In this document: piece after piece, positions 42,501 through 54,273 of the stretch | Layout: each line of letters starts with the position of its first letter | Position numbering within the stretch: the stretch's first letter is position 1 | From: Hysterangium stoloniferum | Taxonomy: Eukaryota > Basidiomycota > Agaricomycetes > Hysterangiales > Hysterangiaceae | DNA length: 64,000 nucleotides | NCBI GenBank assembly: GCA_015178975.1 | Contig: WHVD01000018.1 | Coordinates: 908,001 to 972,000 of the forward strand | Direction: 5' to 3' | Program-made: the position numbers and the translations under genes | The notes under the pieces: model-generated | What the model was told of the DNA's origin: nothing | Databases searched by the model: none | What the model saw: the letters and a program-made list of their open reading frames with translations, nothing else

Positions 42501-44301
42501 CCCAGCGAGTGAGCTTCTGACTTTTCCCTGCTTCTCTGCCCCTCATGGCTCATCTCCCTTGGCATACTCTTCCCAGGAAGTGAGTTTCTGACTTTGTCAT
42601 CCTTGTCTGCCCTTCATAGCTCATCTCCCTTGGCATGCTCTTCCCAGATTGTGAGTTTCTGACTTTTTCTCCTTCTCTGGCCCTCATGGCTCATCTCCTT
42701 TGACATGCTCTTCCCAGGTTGTATGTTTCTGACTTTGTCCTCCTTGTCTGCCCCTCATGGCTCATCTCCCTTGGCATGCTCTTCCCAGGAAGTGAGTTTC
42801 TGACTTTGTCCTCCTTGTCTGCCCCTCATGCCTCATCTTCCCTGGCATGCTCTTCCCAGGAAGTGAGTTTCTGACTTTGTCCTCCTTGTCTGCCCCTCAT
42901 GGCAGCTCATCTCCCTTGGCATGCTCTTCTCAGCGAGTGAGTTTCTGACTTTTTCCTCCTTCTCTGCCCCTCATGCCTCATCTCCCTTGGCATGCTCTTC
43001 CCAGGAAGTGAGTTTCTGACTTTGTCCTCCTTGTCTGCCCCTCATGGCTCTTCTCCCTTTGCATGCTCTTCCCAGGAAGTGGGTTTCTGACTTTGTCCTC
43101 CTTGTGTTCCCCTCATGGCTCTTCTCCCTTTGCATGCTCTTCCCAGGAAGTAAGTTTCTGACTTTTTCCTCCTTGTCTGCCCCTCATGGCTCATCTCCCT
43201 TGGCATACTCTTCCCAGTTTGTGAGTTTCTGACTTTGTCATCCTTGTCTGCCCTTCATAGCTCATCTCCTTTGGCATGCTCTTCCCAGTTTGTGAGTTTC
43301 TGACTTTTTCTCCTTCTCTGGCCCTCATGGCTCATCTCCCTTGGCATGCTCTTCTCAGGAAGTGAGTTTCTGACTTTTTCCTCCTTGTCTGCCCCTCATG
43401 GCTCATCCCCCTTGGCATGCTCTTCCCAGTTTGTGAGTTTCTGACTTTGTCCTCCTTGTCTGCCCCTCATGCCCCATCTCCTTTGGCATATACTTCCCAG
43501 GAAGTGAGTTTCTGACTTTGTCCCCCTTGTCTGCCCCTCATGCCTCATCTTCCCTGGCATGCTCTTCCCAGGAAGTGAGTTTCTGACTTTGTCCTCCTTG
43601 TCTGCCCCTCATGGTGACTCATCTCCCTTGGCATGCTCTTCCCAGCGAGTGAGCTTCTGACTTTTCCCTGCTTCTCTGCCCCTCATGGCTCATCTCCCTT
43701 GGCATACTCTTCCCAGGAAGTGAGTTTCTGACTTTGTCATCCTTGTCTGCCCTTCATAGCTCATCTCCCTTGGCATGCTCTTCCCAGATTGTGAGTTTCT
43801 GACTTTTTCTCCTTCTCTGGCCCTCATGGTTCATCTCCTTTGACATGCTCTTCCCAGGTTGTATGTTTCTGACTTTGTCCTCCTTGTCTGCCCCTCATGG
43901 CTCATCTCCCTTGGCATGCTCTTCCCAGGAAATGAGTTTCTGACTTTGTCCTCCTTGTCTGCCCCTCATGCCTCATCTTCCCTGGCATGCTCTTCCCAGG
44001 AAGTGAATTTCTGACTTTGTCCTCCTTGTCTGACCCTCATGTTTCATCTCCCTTGGCATGCTCTTCCCAGGATGTGAGTTTCTGGCTTTGTCCTCCTTCT
44101 CTGCCCCTCATGCCTCATCTCCCTTGGCATGCTCCTCCCAGGAAGTGAGTTTTAGATTTTTTTTTCTCCCTGTTTCCCTCCCATGGCTTTTCTTCCTGGG
44201 TGCGATCTCCCTGTATTTTCAAATTGTTTCTATTTTCTATTTTTCTTTTGTTCTTTTCATTTATTGACAATTGTGTTGTCCTCATTCTTTTATTCCCTCA
44301 G
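39509..44301 (+). repeat. Intron/micro-exon array 1
   Basis: A chain of about 65 tandem units of 55-80 bp. Each begins with a 5' splice-site sequence (GTGAGT, GTAAGT, GTATGT) and ends with a 3' splice-site sequence (CAG or TAG). Successive units are separated by exactly 3 nt, sometimes 6. In 39519-41034 the units are unrelated in sequence (micro-exons such as AGT, TTT, AAA, GTG, ATT, GAT, ATG, AAT, GCT). From 41035 to 44141 there are about 45 copies of one unit starting GTGAGTTTCTGACTTTGTCC and ending GGCATGCTCTTCCCAG, with micro-exons TTT, GAA, CGA, CAA, GTT, ATT and GAT. I see no stop-codon triplet in this array. The last intron ends at a good acceptor, CCCTCAG, at 44301, before an exon. 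Confidence 0.85.
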
Positions 44302-44960
44302 GATTACTACTCCCAACAATGCTTTTTCTCTATCTCAACACATCCAATATATGAGGTGATAAACTTTGTCAATATCTACCTACTGGTTACCATTGGTTTA
44401 TTTAACCTCTCAGTCATGTTCTGACTTGCCCCAATGCAAGGTTGTCTGGCTTAGCATTGGTACTTTGCACTTGTTCAACTTGTTTCACCCTTTAACACAT
44501 AATTCTTAGCTGCCATGGTCATCAGTTGCCATTTGCTTGATGCTCCACCAAATTTGGACTTTCAGGAGACTGCTAACTCCTATATGGCTTCCTCAGCTAG
44601 GACTTTGGTAGATGATGTGAAGAAAGTATATCAGAAAGCAATTTCTTGTGGTAATGGAGACAGTGATGTGGTCTTTGATATAATGAAGAAGAATATCCTA
44701 GGTATGTTTCTTCCCCTTTGATTATCTGCTAGTGATGATACTTACTTGACCACTTGTGGTTGTTGTAGATTTTGCCATTTCTAGTCAGTATTAGCTCTCA
44801 TTTGTGCATTTCAGTATGTTATGGAAGACCAGGGGGAGTAACTTGCTGCCCATGTAAATGTTGCCTCATGTGTAACACATGTTCATGGTTTGAATACATC
44901 TGTCTCTGTATCTTGCAATTCTACAAATACTTTGGAGCTCCATCCATGTGGTTCTTCATG
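44302..44960 (+). CDS. Coding exons between the two arrays
   Basis: The first exon begins GATTACTACTCCC at 44302. A later frame from an ATG at 44515 reads VISCHLLDAPPNLDFQETAN, then TLVDDVKKVYQKAISC and DVVFDIMKKNIL, up to a GTATGT donor at 44702. After an acceptor near 44770-44817 a Cys-rich frame (GVTCCPCKCCLMCNTCSWFE) ends near 44979. Exon limits are approximate. The protein is not recognised. It is on the same strand as the upstream G-domain gene and both arrays, so all could be one transcription unit. Confidence 0.45.
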
Positions 44961-44964
44961 CACA

Positions 44965-47900
44965 GTAACAACAGGCTATGAGTGACTGTATGCTATCCTC
45001 TTATCATGTCATTCCCTGATATTTCATTGGTAGAGTGTGAGTGTCCATACATATGTTGACAATATCTGGAGATTATTGATTCCAGTATCTTGGCCTTTTA
45101 GTTTGTGAGTTGATCTTCCTTGTGATTGTCATTGCCTTATCTAACCTAACATCATTGCTTCTCAGTGGAATGTAGGTCTATCTTAGGGAGTGTTATCATT
45201 ATGTTGATCTCCACTTCTCCCTGCTCACCACAGAAAGTATGTAACACAATTCCACTGCAGTTCACTTTTTCTATCCACAATCATTGAATTATTATTATGT
45301 TTCCATGTGGTGAGTATTTTAGCAAATATGTTTATAATACTGCTCAAGCTATGTAGTTTATCATCCACTGCCCTCTTTTAGATTGTGAGTATGGCTTCTT
45401 CATATTTTTGTTTGGCTTCTGACATATTTGACAGGTAGTAAGCCCTTGCTGTTGTTTCAAGGCTGTATAAGCTTCATCAGGTATATTACCGATAGGATGT
45501 GAGTGTCTGCCCAGTTTTTCATATAATGGCTCATAACTGTTCCTGTAAACTACAATGTGACAGATGGTGAGTCTTTTTGTACTGCATGTTCTTTTAGTGC
45601 CTCAATGACTTGTGGATGACTCAGGATGTAAGTGTCATGAATCAAATTTTACTCAATAAAGTTGAATAAACAATCAAAGAATATTCAACAATATTGAATA
45701 AAGATGCCTCATTCGATGAAGTATTAATTCACCCTGTTGATGAAGTAAGAGGCTATTACCAGTCACAAGAACTCATGGAAGTGTTTGTCGAAGAAGTTAC
45801 GACAAGATAGATTATTAGTATCAGTAATTTACAGATATTTCAACTGACTTCTCTCGCTCCTTTTGTAGTCCTTTTATGCTTTTCTTCATATCGTTATGAC
45901 TATGTTATGAACTAATAATGAAATCATACATGATGTCCAAATGAGACATGTCGAAAGAGATTTGATGTTGTTGAATAATGTTCAGGTTTGTCGAGTCGAA
46001 TTTGATGTATTGAAGAGTTGTTGAAAGTTACCTTTGAATATTTGTGACAGTTGTGACAGTAAGTATGCACGTCCAATGCACAAATGATTGATGCACACTA
46101 ATAAGAGTATGATCCAACTGGTTTTAAACTGCACAGAAAGTGAGCATACTTATATGGTTATATTGAAGTTAACCTTATATGATTTCCACATTGTGAAAAG
46201 AATGTAAATTCTCTCTGAGTTCTAATTACATACTTCATTCACTCACAGCAATTTTCTGCCTGCTTGGACTTGATAGGCTGTGAGTTGGAATATTCTCTGG
46301 ATTTGGTTACTAAGAAATTCTAATGTTATATTTGTAATGCTCAAACAGGTTGATGTGAGTGTCTCTTCCAAACAACTATAGTATGCTTATTAAAAACTGT
46401 GTTGGAGATAGGCTGTAAGCACTGCCTATCCAAGATTTGGAAACCAGTTCATGATATTTTTTCATCTTACCAACAGACTGTATGTTTTGTCTGGTTAAAT
46501 GCATTGTCAAAGTCTGGATAACAATGGTTATGCTCTTTGGTTGTGTGGATTACCTACAGAGAGTGAGTGTATCTGACTCTGTTGCATTTCATGGCTAAGT
46601 AGGATGTGGACAATTTAGGAGGTTAGTCACATACTCATTGTCATGTATAGATATGTATTGAGTGGTGGATTGATTGGATATAAATCAGAGTGTATGTGAT
46701 TTGCTTTTTGTACCAAATTGAAGAAAGGTACTCAATGGAATTTCCATGTGGGATTGCAGGTGGTGAGGATTCCTTGCTTGCTTGTAATCAGAATTATTAT
46801 CACAAACTAAACTGACATCTTGAACAATTGTGAGGGTGATCATTATAGAATGTAAGTTTTTCTGCCTTCTCTGCCCCTCATGGCTCATTTCCCTTGGCAT
46901 GCTCTTCCCAGGATGTGAGTTTCTGACCTTTCCCCCTTCTCTGCCCCTCATGGCTCATCTCCCTTGGCATGCTCTTCCCAGTTTGTGAGTTTGTGACCTT
47001 TTCCTCCTTGTCTGCCCCTCATGACTCATCTCCCTTGGCATGCTCTTCCCAGCTTGTGAGTTTCCAACTTTGTCCTCCTTGTCTGCCCCTCATGGCTCAT
47101 CTCCTTGGCATGCTCTTCCCAGCTTGTGAGTTTCCAACTTTGACCTCCTTGTCTGCCCCTCATGGCTCATCTCCCTTGGCATGCTTTTCCCAGCCAGTGA
47201 GTTTCTGACTTTGTCCTCCTTATCTGCCCTTCACCACTCCTCTCCTTTGGCATGCTCTTCCCAGGGAGTGAGTTTCTGACTTTGTCCTCCTTGTCTGCCC
47301 CTCATGGCTCATCTCCCTTGGCATGCTCTTCCCAGGAAGTGAGTTTCTAACTTTATCTGCCTTGTCTGCCCCTCACCCAGTCTGTAAGTTTCTAACTTTG
47401 TCCTCCTTCTCTGTTACTCATGACTCATCTCCTTTGGCATGCTTTTCCCAGCGAGTGAGTTCTGACTGTGTCCTCCTTCTCTGTCCTCATGACTCATCTC
47501 CTTTGGCATGCTTTTCCCAATGAGTGGGGTTCTGACTTTGTCCTCCTTGTCTGCCCCTCATGGCTCATCTCCATTGGCATACCCTTCCCAGATTGTGAGT
47601 TTCTGACTTTGTCCTCATTGTCTGCCTCTCACAGCACATCTCCCTTGGCATGCTCTTCCCAGTTTGTGAGTTTCTGACTTGGTCCTCATCTGCCCCTCAT
47701 GGCTCATCTCCATTGGCATGCTCTCCCCAGGAAGTGAGTTTCTGACTTTGTCCTCCTTGTCTGCCCCTCAAGGCTCCTCTCCCTTGGAATGCTCTTCCCA
47801 GTTTGTGAGTTTTCTGACTTTGTCCTCCTTGTCTGCCCCTCATGGCTCATCTCCCTTGGCATGCTCTTCCCAGCTTGTGAGTTTTCTGACTTTGTGCTCC

Positions 47901-48560
47901 TTGTCTGCCCCTCATGACTCATCTCCATTGGCATCCTCTTCCCAGTTTTGAGTTTCTGACTTTGTCCTCCTTGTCTACCCCTCATGACTCATCTCCCTTG
48001 GCATGCTTTTCCCAGTGAGTGAGTTTCTGACTTTGTCCTCCTTGTCTGCCACTCATAGCCCATCTCCCTTGGCATGCTTTTCCCAGCCAGTGAGTTTCTG
48101 ACTTTGTCCTCCTTATCTGCCCTTCACCACTCCTCTCCTTTCGCATGCTCTTCCCAGGGAGTGAGTTTCTGACTTTGTCCTCCTTGTCTGCCCCTCATGG
48201 CTCATCTCCCTTGGCATGCTCTTCCCAGGAAGTGAGTTTCTGACTTTGTCTGCCTTGTCTGCCCCTCATGGCTCACGTCCCTTGGCATGCTCTTTGCAGA
48301 TTGTGAGTTTCTGACTTTGTCCTCTTTGTCTGCCCCTCATGACTCATCTCCATTGGCATGCTCTTCCCAGTTTGTGAGATTCTGACTTTGTCTGCCTTAT
48401 CTGCCCCTCACAGCTCATGTCCCTTGGCATGCTCTTCCCAGCCTGTGAGTTTCTGACTTTGTCCTCCTTGTCTGCCTCTCATGACTCATCTCCTTCGGCA
48501 TACTTTTCTCAGCCAGTGAGTTTCTGACTTTGTCCTCCTTGTCTGCCCCTCATGGCTCAT
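44965..48560 (+). repeat. Intron/micro-exon array 2
   Basis: Starts with the same GTAACAACAGGC as array 1 and repeats its diverse units in the same order (44965-46860 against 39509-40990). About 24 copies of the 72-bp unit then follow (46860-48520) with micro-exons GAT, TTT, CTT, CCA, GGA, GAA, TCT, CGA, ATT and CCT, and one TGA near 48016. Two units have lost their AG (near 45306 and 47520). A solo LTR-C interrupts it at 45633-46058. Confidence 0.85.
45633..46058 (-). mobile_element. Solo LTR-C2 inside array 2
   Basis: 426 bp, TGTCATGAATC to GTTGTGACA, with perfect GTAAG duplications (45628-45632 and 46059-46063). The corresponding place in array 1 (around 40168) is uninterrupted (AGGATGTAAGTATGCAC), giving a natural empty site. 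Confidence 0.95.
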
Positions 48561-48565
48561 CTCCA

Positions 48566-49208
48566 TTTCCATTGGCACCATTCATTGTCTACACTTTTAA
48601 CAATATCTTGCATGATGGTGCCACACACCTTACTGAACTTACAGATATCTTGGCACATATTGTGAGGTCCATATGCCATATGCATAAACTGTCTCTGGAT
48701 GAACTGTGTGCACTTCAATTGTACCTTCAGTTTTGGATACAACCATGTGTCCCTTCTTCTGATTCTCACCTCTTGGTGAATTGAACTGTATTGCCAGAGC
48801 CTATTGCAATAAGCCATCGAACTTTCATGTCATCTTTTCATCAAGATCCATGATTTGAGAATATTTCGAGGTTCAATGACAATATACCAACAGCAGATAT
48901 ATCCACTTCTATCGAAACAAGGAAGTATCTGTGTATTAGACCTAGTGGTCAAGCCCCTCTTACAGTCTTGCAGATGTGGTGTTAAAGGTACAAACATTGG
49001 TATGCCAGTGGTTAATATTCCAAGACATCAAACCATTAGACCATGGTCTGTGGGAGGATGTGTTCATACTTCCGATCAATCCAGTAAAGGGGTCAAAGTT
49101 GCAATTTGCAGAATATATTATTTTGCATGGCAGGTCCTTCCCAAGGGGTACAACACTGGAAACAACCCCCACTTCAAAAATCTAAAGGACCTTAGTAGAA
49201 GCTTGTAA
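48566..49208 (+). CDS. Coding exons after array 2
   Basis: The frame reads PLAPFIVYTFNNILHDGATH, LTELTDILAHIVRSICHMHK and LSLDELCALQLYLQFW, ending at TGA 48782-48784; it has strong coding character. The last array unit merges into it without its CCCAG acceptor. Further on, two overlapping frames (48855-49208 and 48976-49185) are open; LWEDVFILPINPVKGSKLQF looks the more natural. No family recognised. It may be the 3' end of the same gene as 44302-44960. Confidence 0.4.
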
Positions 49209-49209
49209 A

Positions 49210-52200
49210 CTCCCTTGATCATCAATTGGCTCCTTAGAAGAGTTAGAGTTGTTAAAGATCCACAAGGTGGGTGGGGATAAAGCCTCCCTTCAGTAATATG
49301 GATATGGACATGAATGTCACGGAAGTGAATCACTCGTCATCCTTTGGATATATCACTGAAAGTAAGCATGATATTTGGGAGGATTTATTGATAATCATTC
49401 TGAAAATATGAGGTGAAGATACTTTTTTTTGACCGGTCTGTATAATAGTTCTAACAGGGTTTAGCTTACGGAACCCAAATATGTGCTATAAAGATGCTAG
49501 AAGATTGAATTTGGTATTACAGAGCAGCAACTTGACTAATTATAACCAATTTGGCTGCTCATTTGTTTCTGGTATGGGAAAAAAGGTTTCTCATGTCAAG
49601 AAGACAATTGACAGTGTTGAAACTACCAGTCAGGCCTAGAGCCGGAATAATAAAGAGGCGCAAGCGTCACCCTACACAACGGGCTGCAGACATTGGCCAA
49701 AAAAAGTAGAAGTACTTAAAAATGAGTAAATTGTGTTAATTCCGATTTCTTTCGTGGTTTTCTGGAAGTCTAGGTATTTTCAAGCCATTTTGTATTCGTC
49801 AAGTATTTCTTTTGTCCAAAAAATATTCTCCCTATATCATACAAATCATAACATCATATAAATTTCATTTGATTATTACCCAGATAAATAAATAAGTATT
49901 TCTTTCGATTTTTCCTTTGCCAGGTACGCGCCCGCGCCGGCTTCCGATCCGAAGTCCGACCTGTCGTGGGACACTCAAAAGTTCCAAGCCCTCTTAGTAT
50001 TGTATTTGTGCAGCGGTTAACACTTAATTCCTTGGTCTGCCCTTACCATTGCAATATATACAAAGGATTTTATTTTAAACCATTCTGACATCCATGGAAT
50101 ACACTCGAACATACTGGAATATATATATATATACTTAACATAGCTTTAGTAACACTTTTGTAATCATTTGATTTATGAGATCCATGGTGAGTAATTCGTT
50201 TGTAAGTCGATTAAATATCTTTATCTTCTACCGTGGCCTGCGCAGGTCCCCAGTAATTGTACTCAGACTGAATAATGTGGCAGTCTAGTTTATCACGCAT
50301 GGTGTGATTAATTTTAACTAACAGGGTGTTTAGGATGATTTATCGGACATCGAAAACTTTACTTGACGGGATGAAATTTATGTAATATGGTATTGTAAGA
50401 AACGGTAGAACATTCCATAGCTCAAGAATCTCTTTGGGGAACTGTCTAGTAGTGCTTTCATGGTGCGGCGAAGGCTCACTCACATTAAGGATACTTAATA
50501 ACAGCTTTAAGGTCTCGAGTCATTTAAGTAAGCTCCTCTCTGAGTGATTGATGTGAAGTTTCATTTTGCGCTTTCATGATTACGGATCTATCATGTTCGC
50601 CATGGTTGTGGTGGCAAGTGAGTTGCTGCGCCTGTCAGTGGCAATGTGGCAGCGCAGTTGTTGGGCGAGGCCCCCGTCGACTCCATCATACGTTTATGCC
50701 AGGAAAAGGCTCAAGGCATTGCTGGATGTCTCGAAGTTATCCCGCTCATATGGTATTCTGTGCACATGGAAATTAGATGTCATAGCTTAGATACAATAGG
50801 AGTGAGCCCTAAATATCGATGTTACGTGTGTTTCATCATCCAGTGGCCACATTTGTTCCAAAGTATATCTAGAATGAAGTGAAAACTTAAAATATTGACC
50901 TCTGTTATCGGAAATTTGCGAGAGAAGTCTGAGGCGCTATTGATGTTATCTGTTATCCCGCACGGGCACTCATTAGTGTTCAGATATCTTTGAAATTCGG
51001 GGACAGTCAGCATAGCTCACACGTTCCTGATTTGAGCGGGACCGAATCAACGAAGCATGATGATTATAAATCAACGTTTATGACTGAGATGGCTTATCGG
51101 AAATCTCAGGCTGTGTTCTCCAGACAGAACAATAGGCCAATTTATATAAGAGTCATAATTAGGCTTAGTGCCGAGCCCGAGCGCCATGGGGCAGACAACT
51201 GCCACATTGACATAGTCACGTTGACCCCAGCAAAACGCCAGGATTGAGCGTCTTCAGGGGCTCGTTGTATTATCCTCTAGCGACATATGGACCTAAGCAG
51301 GATGTGCAAGACCAACCACATTTGGGATCCTGTAATAGCCCCAGAGTGCTTCGAGTGACAAAAGTGATCCTTGAAAAGTAAGTATATTATCTTTGGCGCT
51401 ATCGGCATCACAAATACAGTCTCGTCGCACTGTATGTGGCTATATGAGATTGGCCATGGCTAGGAATTTCGCGTTTCCTTCCTTTATCCTTGTCCGAACA
51501 CGATCCACACCTCTCAAAGACACAGCATTTGCCTAACTTCAACGGAGTATCGTTCTCGCCGGTAGCCTTAGGCTTGTTGGGAGATATGCCGATGATCAGT
51601 ATGCGGAGCTTAAACACAGCAATGATATGCCAAGGTGGCCGGGATGTAGTTAGTTCTTAGCATCTTGCAGATGAGATATATTCTGTACAAGTAATGTCTG
51701 CATTAAGAAGTTACTGCCTTGGATTTAATGAGGTATGGTATACCCGTTGTAGCCAAGAGCGACGCAGATATTTGAATGCTCTACGAATAGCTTCTGGTTA
51801 CCCCTGGACGACTCGGAGATGCGCAGCCAAGCCAAGCAGATGCGTAACTGGAGAGAGAACGTGTAATAGATCACATAAACAATATGGCAGCAAGGAAGCA
51901 CCTGTCAAAGCATTAATGGATTAAAGCGAAGTAGTCGCTCCACGTAGTGCCTAATTTCTTATGACCACGTAGATCGACCCATTTATGGCTAAGATACGAA
52001 ATTGACAACGCCACACATTCCAAGTGTTGCGAGTCGGACTGGATGTCAGTTTGTTCCAGGTTCGAGTCAGCCCACTATGGAGCGGCATAAAGGAGAGTAC
52101 AGCATTTACTATGTACACCTTGCAATCCGGGAGTGGTGGGATTCCACGTTCCTTTGTGTTGGTAGCGTGTTTCTAGAAACTGAAAGAATTTTGTAGAAAG

Positions 52201-52536
52201 CAGGGAACAATGGGAAAACGGACCAATGGAGATGGTGCCAAAATACTCACGCTCACAGGCTTCGTGGCAAATAGGCACCTACAGATATATTTTACGCTAA
52301 ATGATTTGAAAGTATATAATGCACAGAAACTCTGAGGGGACGTCGGTCAAGTAACTTAGCATTCCAGATCAGTCTACACTGATGTTATTTTATTTATAGC
52401 TGTACAGAAGACAGTAAATGGTTACAACCCAAAAAAAAAAACAAAAGAAATATCGCAGATAAATATGGCAGTATCGTATAAAGAACCCTTGATTCCCCAA
52501 ATAGCGACGCAGGCAATAAATAATGGGCCAACTACA
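49210..52536. other. Unassigned, AT-rich with a few weak frames
   Basis: Frames with mild coding character occur on the plus strand (50646-50882, reading VAAQLLGEAPVDSIIRLCQE; 50990-51247; 51694-51924) and minus strand (51408-51617). Splice connections and families could not be established. No LTR, tRNA or tandem repeat seen. Confidence 0.3.
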
Positions 52537-53632
52537 TTACCGTGCGGCCTCGCTCAAGCGCTCCCACTCTTCATCGCTCAGGGCATTGCGATTACCATGC
52601 AAGCCCGATTCGTCAAGATCCTCGGACATGTCATCGAGGGAGGAACTATCAGATGATTCGAATGATCCATCGGAATGGCTATCTGCAAATGCATCGCCCG
52701 CATCAAACACAGTGTGATCAACGCGATGGGTCCGGGGATACTCCTCTGCGGTGGCGGAAAATATTTCTGAATGGGCTATATCGGAGAAGGATGCGTCAGA
52801 TACCAATCCACCAGGCCCCGACATAGCATCTGTAAATGGTGTTCCCATGCGAGAAATATCCTCGCTGGTTATCGAAGAAGTGACTCCGGAGTTAAGTTCA
52901 GAGCCTGACGGCGCCCGATGATCAGGAGAAATAAAATGTGTATTTGACAGAACCGGTGAATGAAAGGGATTTTGAGATGTATCTTCGCCAAAGGGGGACT
53001 CCGCAGCCTGGAGGATCGTATTGCTGTTTTGTGAGGGCATCTCGGGGGAGATGGTGCCAGGCAATGGCAATGGCAACGGCATATTGGTCGTTGGCAAAGT
53101 TGGCTCATTTTCAGATCTAGATGGTGAATGGGAGGTAGAGTCCGGGGAAAGAGTGGTGAAGGGGATAAAGCTGTTGGGCTGAAATAGGGGGCTAAGCAAA
53201 TCATAGAATGCCCATTGATAGTTGATTACTCACCTTTTCAATCAATATGGACTCATCTGAACTTCTCAAAGCTGGATTTCTCCGCCTCAAAGATGTCTCT
53301 TCACCAGGGGTGTTGATCCCTCTGTCTATAAGCGGTTCGAGCTCTACGCTCGCTTTATCGACCGTACGGGAGCTTTCCCCTTCATCGTCATCTATGTTTT
53401 TATGCGGCGCGGCCCTCTTCCGGCGTCTTTCTTTTCGAAAAGCTGCATAAGTTGATGTCCATGCCTCAAGCTTAGGTGCGACATGTGGATCGTAAACGAA
53501 CTTGACGAGATAGAAACATTGTAAGGTAGTATCAGGAAAGATAGAAGATTAGAAACATACTTCCTTGAATGCTACACCAGCCACTGCAACACCAACGACA
53601 GCCACCACAACGTATAGAACAGGACCAGGCAT
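52537..53632 (-). CDS. TM-anchored Ser/Asp-rich protein, three exons
   Basis: Exons are 53632-53561 (24 codons), 53500-53234 (89) and 53178-52537 (213 plus stop). The introns are 60 and 55 nt, with GTATGT and GTGAGT donors and TCAAG/TTCAG acceptors; all junctions are phase 0. The total is 326 residues. The N-terminus is a hydrophobic anchor (VLYVVVAVVGVAVAGVAF, residues 5-22). A basic stretch (FRKERRRKRAA) suggests the bulk is cytosolic. The remainder is disordered, rich in Ser, Pro, Asp and Glu, ending in a short helix (SDEEWERLSEAAR). It is probably a conserved basidiomycete membrane-tethered protein. Function unknown. Intact, with no stops. Confidence 0.8.
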
Positions 53633-54273
53633 ATTGAGCTCTTCGGACTCTTGAGAGATTAGAAATCGACTGACGTTAGGTGATTAGTAATTACGGATCG
53701 CGCCGGGAGCTGCCGCACTTCGGCAAAGAAGTTATAAGTAATTAAAGTAAAGCGAAGCTACAAAGGAAAGGAGCAAGAAATACGCAAAACATATTTTCCC
53801 AATTGAAAGGTTATTCAAGAGGACGCACAGAAGAAAGATATAAAACTAGATTGGTAAACATAACTGCGGCAGCGCAACGCCGCAGTGGCGGAACAACCCG
53901 GCAAGTACATATCATGTGATACCCAATGTCAGCAAGTGAATGTTTATCACAGAACATTGGTTGAAATTCAGTATTCGTTATGGTGCATGTTGATCTTACA
54001 GTAAATAGATACTGACATCGTTCTAGCCGAGTCACAGAAAATTCATAAGATACATATGAAACATAGGAAGAATCCAAGCAATACAAAATGACGAGTAAGC
54101 ATGGTAGCAATACCTCGGGCACGAACGTAACAATACAGTTGAATGAATATATGACAATCAAAAGGGATATGGCGAAAATACACATAAGAAGTTGTGATTG
54201 TGATATCTCATTGCGCCCGAAATGCCATAGAGGGTTGAAAATAAGGGAGTTTGTGAATCAGCCTGAGTGCCAC
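53633..54273. other. Intergenic, 3' side of the C2H2 gene
   Basis: A 124-codon minus-strand ORF (53811-54185) is Cys/Val/Leu-rich and directly follows the C2H2 gene. It is probably UTR or chance. Nothing else is visible. Confidence 0.35.

Noticed and set aside
41149..47985. Minus-strand ORFs with repeated MPREMSHEGQTRR-like peptides and plus-strand LFPGSEFLTLSSLSAPH-like peptides
   Set aside because: These arise from the roughly 72-bp intron-like monomer (24 codons); they change with unit length and contain splice-site sequences, so coding is not credible.
53811..54185. 124-codon minus-strand ORF with hydrophobic start
   Set aside because: It lies just after the stop of the C2H2 gene on the same strand and is most simply its 3' UTR; no supporting motif.
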